Source: Rossellomorea aquimaris (lineage in GTDB: Bacteria > Bacillota > Bacilli > Bacillales > Bacillaceae_B). From it: 64,000 nt of DNA. How positions within the stretch are numbered: the first letter of the stretch is position 1; the number at the start of each line of letters is the position of its first letter. Position numbers and translations under genes: made by a program. Below the pieces are notes generated by a model, which saw only the letters and a program-made list of their open reading frames with translations, did not search any database and was not told where the DNA came from. The stretch is from the NCBI RefSeq assembly GCF_001877785.1, contig NZ_MINN01000085.1, positions 124,001 through 188,000 of the forward strand. Reading direction: 5' to 3'. This document shows positions 36,470 through 45,633 of the stretch, in pieces.

Positions 36470-36820
36470 GTGAGTCTTGCTATTAACCTGGAAGTGAAAA
36501 AAGATGTGTTATGTATCCGTCTTAGTGGAGAGTTGGATCATCATACGGCAGAGGAATTAAGGGAACAATCTTCAAGGATTATCGAGAGTGAAAATATCAA
36601 GCATATCATTTTGAATTTGGAAGAACTTGGCTTTATGGACAGCTCGGGGCTGGGTGTCATATTAGGGCGATACAAACAGATCAAACAAAAGCATGGAGAA
36701 ATGGTGGTTTGCGCAATTTCCCCTGCAGTCAACCGATTATTTGAAATGTCCGGATTGTTTAAGATCATCCGTCTTGAACCTTCTGAAGAAAATGCATTAC
36801 AAAGATTGGGGGTCGCCTGA
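36470..36820 (+). CDS. spoIIAA: Anti-sigma F factor antagonist SpoIIAA, GTG start
   Basis: A 116-residue STAS protein. Unphosphorylated SpoIIAA binds SpoIIAB and frees sigma-F in the forespore; SpoIIAB phosphorylates it on the Ser in the conserved loop [13 protein letters not shown] (Ser near 57-58). GTG start after AAGGAGG. The chain [18 protein letters not shown] is nearly the B. subtilis sequence. spoIIAB follows 2 bp later, so the two are translationally coupled. Confidence 0.97.
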   Translation: MSLAINLEVKKDVLCIRLSGELDHHTAEELREQSSRIIESENIKHIILNLEELGFMDSSGLGVILGRYKQIKQKHGEMVVCAISPAVNRLFEMSGLFKIIRLEPSEENALQRLGVA

Positions 36821-36822
36821 AT

Positions 36823-37266
36823 ATGAGAAATGAAATGAATATCCAATTCAGTTCCCTGAGTCAAAATGAATCTTTTGCCCGGGTAACTGTCGCATCATTT
36901 ATCGCGCAGCTGGATCCAACTATGGATGAATTGACTGAAATCAAGACAGTGGTCTCTGAAGCAGTCACGAATGCCATCATCCACGGATATGAAAACAATC
37001 CAAGCGGCACTGTGTATATCTCGGTCATTATGGAAGAGGATGGATTTATCGATATGACGATCCGGGATGAAGGAGTCGGCATTGGAGACGTGGAAGAGGC
37101 AAGGCAGCCTTTATATACGTCCAAACCTGAACTTGAACGATCGGGTATGGGCTTTACCATTATGGAGAATTTCATGGACGAGGTAGAAGTGTCATCACAA
37201 CCGGGTACAGGCACCACTGTAAGATTGAAAAAGCACTTGACCAATAGTAAAGCGCTATGCAATTAA
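36823..37266 (+). CDS. spoIIAB: Anti-sigma F factor and kinase SpoIIAB
   Basis: GHKL-type Ser kinase and anti-sigma factor of 147 residues. It holds sigma-F inactive with ATP and phosphorylates SpoIIAA. N box [15 protein letters not shown]1 box [14 protein letters not shown]2 region [18 protein letters not shown] overlaps the end of the preceding frame by spacing only (2 bp gap). sigF begins 12 bp downstream. Confidence 0.97.
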   Translation: MRNEMNIQFSSLSQNESFARVTVASFIAQLDPTMDELTEIKTVVSEAVTNAIIHGYENNPSGTVYISVIMEEDGFIDMTIRDEGVGIGDVEEARQPLYTSKPELERSGMGFTIMENFMDEVEVSSQPGTGTTVRLKKHLTNSKALCN

Positions 37267-37278
37267 GGAGTCGTGCCT

Positions 37279-38040
37279 ATGGATGTCGAAGTGAAAAATG
37301 AAAAATCCCAGCCTTTTTTGAAGGATCATGAAGTGAAGGAACTCATCAAGCAGAGCCAGGCGGGTGATCAGACTGCAAGGGATACCATTGTGCAGAAAAA
37401 CATGAGACTCGTATGGTCAGTGGTGCAGCGTTTCCTGAACCGGGGATATGAACCGGATGATCTGTTCCAAATCGGCTGTATCGGGCTGCTGAAATCAGTG
37501 GATAAGTTTGACTTAAGCTATGATGTGAAATTTTCGACCTATGCCGTTCCGATGATCATCGGCGAGATCCAGCGTTTCATAAGGGATGACGGTACCGTAA
37601 AAGTAAGCCGTTCCTTGAAGGAGATGGGAAATAAGATCCGTAAGGCAAAGGATGAACTCTCCAAGAAGTTCGGCAGGGTGCCGACCGTGAGTGAACTCGC
37701 AGAGCATCTGGAATACTCGGTCGAGGAAGTGATCATGGCCCAGGAAGCAAGCCGGGCACCTTCATCGATTCATGAAACAGTTTACGAAAATGACGGCGAC
37801 CCCATTACCCTTTTGGACCAGATTGCGGACAATGCAGATCATAAATGGTTTGATAAGATCGCACTTAAGGAAGCCATCAGGGAATTGGATGACAGGGAGA
37901 GGTTGATCGTATATTTGAGATACTACAAAGACCAGACCCAGTCTGAGGTTGCCGAGCGGCTTGGTATATCGCAGGTGCAGGTCTCCAGGCTTGAAAAGAA
38001 AATCCTGCAGACCATGAAAGAACATATGTATACGGAATGA
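37279..38040 (+). CDS. sigF: Sporulation sigma factor SigF
   Basis: Forespore RNA polymerase sigma factor, 253 residues, the first compartment-specific sigma of sporulation. I start at ATG 37279 (MDVEVKNEK), eight bases after AAGGAG; the GTG at 37273 is too close to that site. Region 2 is DLFQIGCIGLLKSVDKFD with the -10 recognition helix after it (FSTYAVPMIIGEIQRFI), region 3 lies in the middle, region 4 HTH near the end (SEVAERLGISQVQVSRLE). A perfect terminator follows. Confidence 0.97.
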   Translation: MDVEVKNEKSQPFLKDHEVKELIKQSQAGDQTARDTIVQKNMRLVWSVVQRFLNRGYEPDDLFQIGCIGLLKSVDKFDLSYDVKFSTYAVPMIIGEIQRFIRDDGTVKVSRSLKEMGNKIRKAKDELSKKFGRVPTVSELAEHLEYSVEEVIMAQEASRAPSSIHETVYENDGDPITLLDQIADNADHKWFDKIALKEAIRELDDRERLIVYLRYYKDQTQSEVAERLGISQVQVSRLEKKILQTMKEHMYTE

Positions 38041-38043
38041 AAT

Positions 38044-38100
38044 AACAGCCTGATCCTTTTTATCCCGATCAATTTGGATAAAAAGGATCAGGCTGTTTTA
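38044..38100 (+). terminator. Terminator of the spoIIA operon
   Basis: AACAGCCTGATCCTTTTTAT pairs with ATAAAAAGGATCAGGCTGTT, a stem of more than 20 bp, followed by TTAG. The T tail is short but the stem is very strong. Confidence 0.85.
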
Positions 38101-38134
38101 GTGTTTTATGCATGCTGATCAGCGTTTTCCGCCT

Positions 38135-38164
38135 TACATAAATTATTTCCGTTTAACCATACTA
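38135..38164 (+). promoter_or_regulatory. Sigma-G-type promoter of the spoVA operon
   Basis: TACATA (38135-38140), a 17-bp spacer and CATACTA (38158-38164). The -10 is the exact sigma-G/F consensus, and spoVA is a sigma-G operon in B. subtilis. Confidence 0.7.
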
Positions 38165-38205
38165 TTGGTACGAGGGGAAAATCATGTTTTCAGGAAGTGA
38201 ACAGC

Positions 38206-38826
38206 ATGGAAGGAATTGTGTACATTCGGTTGAGGCATCGTGTTCAAGTGAAATCAGACAGTTTAGTCAATCTCGGTCAATTGGCGCAGATCATTGCCCC
38301 TGAAGAGCTGCTGGAAGACTTGAAAGGCATCAATATTCACCAGGTGGATCCTTCAGATCAAAATATCATCGTCATTGATGTCATGACAGTGATCGGCAAG
38401 GTCTCTGTGCACCATCCCGGATTGGAACTCCAGACAGTAGGGCCGGCACAAAGCATCGTTGAAGTCATCTATGAAAAAAAGAAGGTCTCCCTCCCGCTAT
38501 TCATAGGCGTGTGGCTTCTATTATTCATAGGTGCAGCAATGGCCATCATGAACTTTCATGAAGATGTCAGTATGAGAGAGGTTCATCAGACCCTGTACCA
38601 TTTCATTACCGGTGAGGTGGACCCGCATCCGCTCATGTTCCAGATCCCATACTCATTTGGACTGGGTCTCGGGATGATTCTTTTTTTCAATCACGTCTTC
38701 CGCAAGAGGCTTAACGAGGAACCGAGCCCTCTGGAAATAGAAATGTTCAATTACCAGCAGGACCTTGATCAATACGTGATTATGCATGAGAACAAAGAAA
38801 GTATGAAAAGATTAGATGACGATTAG
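38206..38826 (+). CDS. spoVAA: Stage V sporulation protein AA
   Basis: First protein of the SpoVA system, which moves dipicolinic acid across the spore inner membrane. 206 residues, the length of the B. subtilis protein; N-terminal soluble domain, then two transmembrane segments (LFIGVWLLLFIGAAMAIM and the one at IPYSFGLGLGMILFF) and the conserved C terminus EEPSPLEIEMFNYQ. ATG 38206 follows AGGAA; a GTG nine bases earlier overlaps that site. spoVAB overlaps its end by 11 bases. Confidence 0.95.
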   Translation: MEGIVYIRLRHRVQVKSDSLVNLGQLAQIIAPEELLEDLKGINIHQVDPSDQNIIVIDVMTVIGKVSVHHPGLELQTVGPAQSIVEVIYEKKKVSLPLFIGVWLLLFIGAAMAIMNFHEDVSMREVHQTLYHFITGEVDPHPLMFQIPYSFGLGLGMILFFNHVFRKRLNEEPSPLEIEMFNYQQDLDQYVIMHENKESMKRLDDD

Positions 38827-39238
38827 TGTAATCCTGACATTGTTTATCGGTTTTGCCGGCGGTTTGGCAGCGGGTTCCGGCTTTGTGGCCTTCCTGACGG
38901 TGCTGGGGATTATTCCGAGACTGACGCAACTGACAAAAACGATGAAGATGATCCACTATTACGAGATTGCAGTTATAACAGGGGCCCTGGCAGGGGGATT
39001 CATCAGCCTTAATAATTACACGATGCATCTGAATCCCTTGATACTGATCCCGATCGGACTTGCAAGCGGGGTATTTATCGGTCTTCTGGCAGCTGCCTTG
39101 ACAGAAGTTCTGAACGTATTTCCCATCCTTGCCAAGAGGATCGGGATAGAAGGGCAGATTGTTGTATTGATCATGGCAATTGTCTTTGGAAAGATATTCG
39201 GTTCCCTTTTCCATTGGCTGTATTTGGTTTATCAGTGA
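38816..39238 (+). CDS. spoVAB: Stage V sporulation protein AB
   Basis: A 140-residue membrane protein with about four hydrophobic segments, second in the spoVA operon. It begins MTISVILTLFIGFAGGLAAGSGFVAF and ends in a membrane segment near LFHWLYLVYQ. Its ATG lies inside the spoVAA end, so translation is coupled. In B. subtilis spoVAC follows; here the next gene is spoVAEA after only 54 bp. Confidence 0.94.
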   Translation: MTISVILTLFIGFAGGLAAGSGFVAFLTVLGIIPRLTQLTKTMKMIHYYEIAVITGALAGGFISLNNYTMHLNPLILIPIGLASGVFIGLLAAALTEVLNVFPILAKRIGIEGQIVVLIMAIVFGKIFGSLFHWLYLVYQ

Positions 39239-39292
39239 TCGATTGATCAGAGGCAGCTTTAATAAACGAGAGTGCAGACAGGGGTTTTTTTT

Positions 39293-39862
39293 ATGCGTGA
39301 AAAAAGAAAAGTGATCCTTATAACAGATGGGGATGAATATGCAAAAAGAGCAATTGAAAGGGTGGCAAAGGATTATGGCGGCCGCTGTATTTCCAGCTCG
39401 AAGGGGAATCCTACCGTCCTGCCAGGCCCTGAAATTGTAAAGCTCATAAAAAAAGCGAAGAATGACCCTGTCTTTGTCATGTTCGATGACAGCGGCTTCA
39501 TCGGTGAAGGAGCCGGTGAGACAGCGTTGAAGTACGTGGCCAATCACTCTGATATTGAAGTGCTGGGAATAATAGCAGTTGCGAGCAAAACACGCCAGGC
39601 TGAATGGACCAGGGTGGACGTGTGCATTGATAAATTTGGTGAACTGACCCCATATGGAGTCGATAAATTCGGGGTCCCTGAACTTGAAATGGGCAAGATG
39701 AACGGCGATACGGTTTATTGCCTGGATGAATTAAATGTACCCGTCATTGTCGGAATCGGAGATATAGGAAAAATGGCGAAAAGAGACGATTACTCACAAG
39801 GAGCTCCCATAACTAAAAAAGCAGTGGAAATCATCTTTGAAAGGAGCGGTTATCATGGGTGA
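39293..39862 (+). CDS. spoVAEA: Stage V sporulation protein AEA
   Basis: A soluble 189-residue protein of the SpoVAEa family. It begins [21 protein letters not shown] and carries the stretches [35 protein letters not shown] and [13 protein letters not shown], all near-identical in pattern to B. subtilis SpoVAEa. I start at ATG 39293 after ACAGGGG and eight T; an in-frame GTG at 39272 lacks a site. Its neighbours spoVAC, spoVAD and spoVAEB of the B. subtilis operon are not between it and spoVAB. Exact role unknown. Confidence 0.93.
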   Translation: MREKRKVILITDGDEYAKRAIERVAKDYGGRCISSSKGNPTVLPGPEIVKLIKKAKNDPVFVMFDDSGFIGEGAGETALKYVANHSDIEVLGIIAVASKTRQAEWTRVDVCIDKFGELTPYGVDKFGVPELEMGKMNGDTVYCLDELNVPVIVGIGDIGKMAKRDDYSQGAPITKKAVEIIFERSGYHG

Positions 39863-41330
39863 AATAAGGAAAACGCCAATTCCAAAGGACGTGGCAGTTT
39901 TAGAAGAATATATGCAAAAGAATGTAGGGTTGAATAAAAGCTTCGACCTTGGCGTAAGGAAGTTAAAGGTCCTGAAGAAGGATGTTCATTTTTACTATAT
40001 CAATGGATTGACGGATGCGGGATATATCATTGAACTAGTAGAACAGCTGGTCGGAATAAATGATCATGAACGCCTGTCGACCCACTTATTCGATATCGTT
40101 CACAACCGGCTTGTCCATCAGTCGGTAGAACCGGTAAAAACGATCGAGGAAGCAGTCGATGAAGTCTTATCCGGCCTGATCGCGGTAGTGGTGGAAGGAT
40201 ATTCTGAGGCGTTGATTGTGGATGTGAGGAGTTATCCTGGACGACAGCCGATGGAACCTGATACCGAAAAGGTAGTACGCGGTTCCCGTGATGGATATGT
40301 AGAAAATATCATCATAAACACCGCGTTGACAAGGAGAAGAATAAGAGATCCTAGATTGAGATTTGAAATCTTCAGGATCGGGGAAAGGTCGAAGACGGAT
40401 ATATCGATTGCTTATATTGATGACGTGGCCAATCCCAGTTTGATCGAAGTAATCAAAACGGAATTGAAAAACATCAAGATCGATGGTCTGACGATGGCCG
40501 ATAAAACAATAGAAGAATTCCTTGTGAAACAGGGATATAACCCTTACCCGCTTGTACGCTATACCGAAAGGGCGGACGTGGCGGCCACTCACTTATTGGA
40601 AGGACATGTCCTGATATTTGTGGACACTTCCCCGAGTGTCATCATTACTCCGACGACGTACTTTCACCATCTGCAGCATGCGGAGGAATACAGGCAATCC
40701 CCTGCTGTCGGGACACTTGTCAGGTGGACTCGGTTCTTAGGGCTGCTGGCTTCATTATTCCTTCTGCCTCTTTGGTATCTATTTGTGCTTGACCCTACCC
40801 TGCTGCCGGATGGCCTAGAATATGTCGGCCCTAATGAACAGACGAACATCCCGATCATCGCTCAATTATTCATTGCGGACCTTGGGGTGGAAATGTTCAG
40901 GATAGCGGCCATTCACACTCCTACACCGTTGTCTACCGCAATGGGTTTGATCGCTGCGGTGCTCATCGGACAAATTGCCATCGATGTCGGATTGTTTCAG
41001 CCTGAAGTCATCCTTTATGTAGCCGTGGCGTCAATCGGAACTTTTGCGACACCAAGTTATGAACTCAGTGTCGCCAATAAAATGGCGAGGTTGTTCCTCC
41101 TGGTGGCGGTGGCATTCTTCCATATCCCGGGTCTCGTCGTCGGCTGCACTCTTTATATTTTATATGTGGCAAATATTAAATCGCTCAACACTCCTTATTT
41201 GTGGCCGCTGCTTCCTTTCCATCCGAAAGCGTTCATGCAGATCCTTATCAGGAGGTCGGTTCCGGGTGCGAAAATCCGCCCGAGCATCGTCCAGCCGCGC
41301 AATAAATATAAGCAGCCTGCCAAATCGTAA
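39855..41330 (+). CDS. spoVAF: SpoVAF, GerA-like spore germination protein
   Basis: A 491-residue homologue of the GerAA germinant-receptor subunit. The N-terminal half is a soluble domain; the C-terminal half carries about five or six hydrophobic segments, among them [40 protein letters not shown] and [21 protein letters not shown] 39855 follows AAAGGAGCGG and overlaps the spoVAEA stop. Accelerates germination in B. subtilis with FigP/YqhR according to recent work on the family. It ends the spoVA operon; lysA follows after 76 bp. Confidence 0.95.
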   Translation: MGEIRKTPIPKDVAVLEEYMQKNVGLNKSFDLGVRKLKVLKKDVHFYYINGLTDAGYIIELVEQLVGINDHERLSTHLFDIVHNRLVHQSVEPVKTIEEAVDEVLSGLIAVVVEGYSEALIVDVRSYPGRQPMEPDTEKVVRGSRDGYVENIIINTALTRRRIRDPRLRFEIFRIGERSKTDISIAYIDDVANPSLIEVIKTELKNIKIDGLTMADKTIEEFLVKQGYNPYPLVRYTERADVAATHLLEGHVLIFVDTSPSVIITPTTYFHHLQHAEEYRQSPAVGTLVRWTRFLGLLASLFLLPLWYLFVLDPTLLPDGLEYVGPNEQTNIPIIAQLFIADLGVEMFRIAAIHTPTPLSTAMGLIAAVLIGQIAIDVGLFQPEVILYVAVASIGTFATPSYELSVANKMARLFLLVAVAFFHIPGLVVGCTLYILYVANIKSLNTPYLWPLLPFHPKAFMQILIRRSVPGAKIRPSIVQPRNKYKQPAKS

Positions 41331-41406
41331 GAATATTGCAACACCTCTTGATCTGTGTTAAATTACTTTTAATCAGATAAGGATCAAAGAGGGGAATGGT
41401 CGTTTC

Positions 41407-42711
41407 ATGCATCTTCATGGATCAGCAGAAGTAAATCAAAACGGTGAGTTAATGATAGGGGGGGTAAGTACGGTCGATCTGGCGAAACAGTACGGAACCC
41501 CCCTGTATATCTATGATACAGCCCTGATCAGGGAAAGAGCGAAAGGATTTAAAGAGACTTTCAAGGAACTTGGCGTAAAAGCGGAAGTGGCATACGCGAG
41601 TAAGGCTTTTTCATGCATGGCAATCTTCCAGCTGATGAAAGAAGAAGGGTTGTCCCTTGATGTGGTATCGGGTGGAGAGCTGTATACGGCGTTAAAAGCA
41701 CAGTTCCCTTCAGAGCGTATCCATTTTAATGGGAACAATAAATCCCGCAGCGAGTTGATAACCGCCATTGAAAATAAGGTCGGCTGTATTGTAGTGGATA
41801 ATTTTCATGAACTCAGGCTCCTTTCAGAGATCACAGCTGAAAAGAAGCGGAAAATGAAAGTGTTATTAAGAGTGACTCCCGGCATCGAAGCACATACACA
41901 TGATTATATCCTGACTGGTCAGGAAGATTCGAAATTCGGCTTCGACCTGCAGAACGGACAGGCAGAAAAAGCCGTGAAACTCTCACTTGAATCAGAATAC
42001 ATAGAACTGATTGGCCTGCATTGCCATATCGGTTCACAGATCTTCGAGACGACCGGATTCATTCTTGCTGCAAGGAAAATGATCGAAAAAGCTGCCGAAT
42101 GGCAAACTGCTTATGGCTTCACCCCTGATGTCATCAATCTTGGAGGGGGCTTCGGCATCCGGTATACACAGGAGGATGACCCGATCCCGCCGTCTCAATA
42201 TGTGAAAGAAATGATCCTTGCAGTAAAAGAAGAAGTCTCCAGGAGAGGGATGGAGATGCCCGAAATCTGGATAGAACCCGGGCGCTCGCTGGTGGGGGAT
42301 GCGGGCACAAGCTTATATACAATCGGATCAAGCAAAGAGGTGCCGGGTATCCGGAAATACCTGGCCGTCGACGGGGGGATGAGCGATAATATACGTCCTG
42401 CTCTATACAGGGCCAAATACGAGGCACTCATAGCGAATAAGGCGGATGCGGCACCCGAGGATACAGTTTCCATTGCAGGTAAATGCTGTGAATCCGGAGA
42501 TATGCTCATCTGGGATCTTCCTCTCCCGATTGCTGAAGCAGGGGATCTGTTGGCCGTCTTCTGCACAGGGGCCTACGGCTATTCGATGGCGAATAACTAT
42601 AACCGCCTTCCGCGTCCCCCGGTCGTATTTGTCGAAAATGGAAAAGCAAAACTGGTCATCCGCCGCGAAACCTATCAGGATCTGGCGGCACTGGATGAAT
42701 ACCTGACTTAA
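41407..42711 (+). CDS. lysA: Diaminopimelate decarboxylase
   Basis: PLP enzyme that makes L-lysine from meso-diaminopimelate, the final lysine step. 434 residues of the alanine-racemase-like fold III. PLP Lys is in VAYASKAFSC; HCHIGSQIF, NLGGGFGIRY and EPGRSLVGDAG bind the cofactor phosphate and substrate; the C-terminal Cys is in GKCCESGD and the Tyr in GAYGYSMAN. ATG after GAGGGGAATGGTC. It follows spoVAF as in B. subtilis, and a strong terminator ends the unit. Confidence 0.97.
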   Translation: MHLHGSAEVNQNGELMIGGVSTVDLAKQYGTPLYIYDTALIRERAKGFKETFKELGVKAEVAYASKAFSCMAIFQLMKEEGLSLDVVSGGELYTALKAQFPSERIHFNGNNKSRSELITAIENKVGCIVVDNFHELRLLSEITAEKKRKMKVLLRVTPGIEAHTHDYILTGQEDSKFGFDLQNGQAEKAVKLSLESEYIELIGLHCHIGSQIFETTGFILAARKMIEKAAEWQTAYGFTPDVINLGGGFGIRYTQEDDPIPPSQYVKEMILAVKEEVSRRGMEMPEIWIEPGRSLVGDAGTSLYTIGSSKEVPGIRKYLAVDGGMSDNIRPALYRAKYEALIANKADAAPEDTVSIAGKCCESGDMLIWDLPLPIAEAGDLLAVFCTGAYGYSMANNYNRLPRPPVVFVENGKAKLVIRRETYQDLAALDEYLT

Positions 42712-42717
42712 AAGTAA

Positions 42718-42760
42718 AAAGCAGTTTGAAAGTTATCGCTGACTTTCAAACTGCTTTTAT
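42718..42760 (+). terminator. Terminator of lysA
   Basis: AAAGCAGTTTGAAAGT pairs with ACTTTCAAACTGCTTT, then a short T-run. Confidence 0.9.
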
Positions 42761-42781
42761 TCTTAAAATATGGTTTAATTA

Positions 42782-42801
42782 TATAAATAAGCTTATTTAT
42801 A
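42782..42801 (+). promoter_or_regulatory. Perfect 20-bp AT-rich palindrome
   Basis: TATAAATAAGCTTATTTATA is its own reverse complement over 20 bases and ends 18 bp before a 28-aa membrane peptide gene. It could be an operator overlapping that promoter. Confidence 0.5.
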
Positions 42802-42819
42802 GTGAAGGTGAAGAATGCC

Positions 42820-42906
42820 ATGAAGCTTAATAACGGACTGCTGTTCCTGATCTTATTGCTCCTCGGTCTATCGGGCGGGCTGCTCTACTGGTTCGTATTG
42901 AACTGA
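42820..42906 (+). CDS. Predicted 28-residue membrane peptide
   Basis: ATG 42820 begins a 28-codon frame: MKLNNGLLFLILLLLGLSGG, then LLYWFVLN and a TGA. It is a short charged start and a single hydrophobic helix long enough to span the membrane. A plausible site, GAAGGTGAAG, lies about 8-14 bases upstream. It is isolated between the lysA terminator and ribT and sits behind a 20-bp palindrome. I do not know a family for it. The rest of the gap up to 43083 has only a small hairpin, AAATCAAT/ATTGATTT (42994-43013). Confidence 0.5.
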   Translation: MKLNNGLLFLILLLLGLSGGLLYWFVLN

Positions 42907-43071
42907 AACGAGCTAAAAGTAGGTTGAATTACCAAATTAATTTTAGTAAGATATATACATTCATCTTATTGACGTGATTCTATTCTTGAACGGAAATCAA
43001 TCTTCATTGATTTAAAAATTATTGTTTTTGTCTATAATGGATATAAAATCCATTTAAGCGACAAAACGTAA

Positions 43072-43437
<366 letters not shown>

Positions 43438-43440
43438 AAA

Positions 43441-43485
43441 TAGCAAAGAGACTAACTTGCCTGATTCTAAGTTAGTCTCTTTTTC
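43441..43485. terminator. Bidirectional terminator between ribT and ypuF
   Basis: AAAGAGACTAACTT and AAGTTAGTCTCTTT pair, with five T on the plus strand. The loop edge contains the ypuF stop codon (43467-43469), so the arm is coding on the minus strand end. Confidence 0.85.
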
Positions 43486-43988
43486 TTGAGTGCATTCAGC
43501 CTTTCAGTGATGACAGGAGTGCGGTCCCTCCTGGAATGCCGGTGGATCAGTTCCTTGTTTGACAAATCACTCGGCATGCACCATGTAAATCCTTCCTTCC
43601 TGCAAAGCACTTCGGCTTCTTTTAAAAGATCCGGATCTTTTATTGGAAGGTCGATGCTATTATATGGCACGCTTCCGTTTATATTATGCAGCGTTTTTTC
43701 AAGGATTTGCATTAACGCGGTGGACTCCAATCCAAGCTTTTCGAGCTCTTCCTTTTTAGCGCTCAAATTTCTCAAAGCCTTTGAAAGCATCCTTCCGGCA
43801 CCCTGGACATTGTTCCTCCTGTAATGATAGAGCCCGACGGCGATCTGTATCAGCCCCACCCAATGAGAAGAACGATTCCCGGCGTCAACTTCCTTCCAAT
43901 ACTCTTCCAGAACCTCATGACATTCAAAATAATCCCTGTTTCCGTGGAAATAAACAAGGTACTGAAGAAATGCTTGAGGATACGACAT
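43467..43988 (-). CDS. ypuF: DUF309 domain protein
   Basis: A 173-residue protein of the DUF309 family, B. subtilis ypuF. The conserved motif is YFHGNRDYFECHEVLEEYWK (His, Cys/His and Glu rich, metal-binding-like), followed by WVGLIQIAVGLYHYRRNN. I begin at ATG 43988 (MSYPQAFLQ), which follows GGAGGGATG; an in-frame ATG 18 bases earlier lies before that site. Function unknown; structures of the family are helical bundles. It lies divergent from scpA. Confidence 0.88.
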   Translation of the reverse strand: MSYPQAFLQYLVYFHGNRDYFECHEVLEEYWKEVDAGNRSSHWVGLIQIAVGLYHYRRNNVQGAGRMLSKALRNLSAKKEELEKLGLESTALMQILEKTLHNINGSVPYNSIDLPIKDPDLLKEAEVLCRKEGFTWCMPSDLSNKELIHRHSRRDRTPVITERLNALKKKRLT

Positions 43989-44150
43989 GACATCCCTCCT
44001 TTTCAACTAGTTTATCACATCAATGATACTCTAAAAAAACTCTATGCTATGCGAGCTTGATGATTCAAAAAATTACTATTGGAGATTAGAGCCTAATCTA
44101 CTATACTTATAGAAGCAGCTTAACAGGAATGAATAGAAACTGGTGATATA

Positions 44151-44915
44151 GTGGAATACAATGTCAAGATCGATGCGTTCGAAGGTCCACTCGATCTTCT
44201 TTTGCATCTTATCAATTCTTTAGAAGTCGATATATATGATATACCGATGGCACAAATCACAGAGCAGTATTTATTATATGTACATACGATGAAAAACCTT
44301 CAGCTGGATGTGGCCAGTGAATATCTGGTCATGGCTGCAACACTCCTTGCCATCAAGAGCAAGATGCTGCTGCCGAAGCATGAGGACGGCCTCGAAGACG
44401 AAGATATTGAGTTCGAAGAGGAAGACCCACGGGATGAATTAGTGGAAAGATTGATAGAATACAGGAAGTTCAAAGATGCTGCAATCGAACTTAAAACCCG
44501 GGAAGAAGAAAGAGGGCAGGTTTTTACCAAACCTCCGAGCGACCTGACGGAATATGCAGAGGAAGCTGAATCGAAAGAGACCGAAATTCAAGTTTCATTA
44601 TATGATATGCTTGGTGCTTTTCATAAATTGCTGAGACGCAAGAAAATCCATAGGCCCGTTCAGACAAGAATTACAAGACAGGAAATCTCGATTGAAAAGC
44701 GGATGGATGAAATCATGGGCAGTTTAACGAAGATTAAAAAGAGGACGCCGTTTACTGCACTTTTTCCGTCTAATGACAAAGAGCATCTGGTTGTGACGTT
44801 CCTGGCTGTATTGGAATTGATGAAAAGAAAGCAGATCGTAGTGGAGCAGGAAACTAATTTCAAAGAAATATTTGTGGAGTCATGTGAGGAGGCTGGACTT
44901 GTTGGACAATATTAA
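44151..44915 (+). CDS. scpA: Segregation and condensation protein A, GTG start
   Basis: Kleisin subunit of the SMC-ScpAB condensin complex that compacts and separates the origin region. 254 residues. N-terminal kleisin helix [19 protein letters not shown], acidic middle linker ([19 protein letters not shown]), C-terminal winged helix that binds the other SMC head. GTG start; the ribosome site is weak (ACTGGTGATATA). scpB overlaps its end. Confidence 0.95.
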   Translation: MEYNVKIDAFEGPLDLLLHLINSLEVDIYDIPMAQITEQYLLYVHTMKNLQLDVASEYLVMAATLLAIKSKMLLPKHEDGLEDEDIEFEEEDPRDELVERLIEYRKFKDAAIELKTREEERGQVFTKPPSDLTEYAEEAESKETEIQVSLYDMLGAFHKLLRRKKIHRPVQTRITRQEISIEKRMDEIMGSLTKIKKRTPFTALFPSNDKEHLVVTFLAVLELMKRKQIVVEQETNFKEIFVESCEEAGLVGQY

Positions 44916-45495
44916 ATGGAAAGGAATCCTGGAGAGTCTTCTATTTGCAGCTGGTGATGAAGGCCTTTCCTTGAAACAAGTCTGTTCAGTCCTTGAACTG
45001 AACGAAGAGGAAGCATATGAAACACTTCAGGATTTAAAGAGAGATTATGAGGAAAATCAAGAACGGGGAATATACATGACGGAGCTCGCAGGGACGTTCC
45101 AGCTTGTAACCAAGAAATGTAATGCAGATTATCTCAAGAGACTGGTGGAATCCCCGAATGTCAGTTCTTTATCACAGGCTGCTCTTGAAACACTGGCGAT
45201 CATTGCTTACAAGCAGCCGATTACAAGAGTCGAAATTGAACAGATAAGAGGAGTCAAGACTGAACGGCCGATCCACACCTTGACTTCTAAAGGCCTTGTA
45301 AAGGAAGTCGGAAGAGCAGAAGGGACAGGGCGGGCGTATCTGTTTGGAACAACAAAGGAATTCCTTGACTATTTTGGTTTGAATAATCTTGATGAACTTC
45401 CTCCGCTGCCGGAAAACGTTGAAGATGATTTTGCAGAGGATGAGGCAGATCTGTTTTTCGAAAAGTTCCAGGAAACAATGGATTCCAATGATTGA
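44899..45495 (+). CDS. scpB: Segregation and condensation protein B, TTG start
   Basis: Partner of ScpA in the condensin complex; 198 residues of two winged-helix domains. Conserved segments [47 protein letters not shown] and [18 protein letters not shown] start at TTG 44899, six bases after GAGGAGG; the next TTG (44902) is equally possible. It overlaps scpA by 17 bases, so translation is coupled. Terminator at 45511. Confidence 0.93.
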   Translation: MLDNIKWKGILESLLFAAGDEGLSLKQVCSVLELNEEEAYETLQDLKRDYEENQERGIYMTELAGTFQLVTKKCNADYLKRLVESPNVSSLSQAALETLAIIAYKQPITRVEIEQIRGVKTERPIHTLTSKGLVKEVGRAEGTGRAYLFGTTKEFLDYFGLNNLDELPPLPENVEDDFAEDEADLFFEKFQETMDSND

Positions 45496-45510
45496 AATAG
45501 AAGGAGATTT

Positions 45511-45542
45511 AACACGGTGTTTACAGGACACCGTGTTTTTTT
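45511..45542 (+). terminator. Terminator of scpAB
   Basis: AACACGGTGT / ACACCGTGTT stem followed by six T. Confidence 0.9.
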
Positions 45543-45576
45543 GATGCACTCATTCTCATGAAAGTGCAGGTTTCAT

Positions 45577-45604
45577 TCATAATGCACCTTGTCCTGCATA
45601 AACT
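45577..45604 (+). promoter_or_regulatory. Sigma-E-like promoter of dacB
   Basis: TCATAAT (45577-45583), a 13-bp spacer and CATAAACT (45597-45604). Both fit KMATATT and CATAYAHT with one mismatch each; dacB-spmAB is a sigma-E operon in B. subtilis. Confidence 0.6.
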
Positions 45605-45633
45605 TGTACAAACACTTCAGGTTAAAGGGGTAG

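Noticed and set aside
38780..39547. A 255-residue minus-strand frame over spoVAB-spoVAEA
   Set aside because: Antisense shadow of the spoVA genes with Cys/His-rich random composition; no start signals.
42994..43013. Terminator before ribT
   Set aside because: The AAATCAAT/ATTGATTT hairpin is short and AT-rich and has no T-run on either strand.
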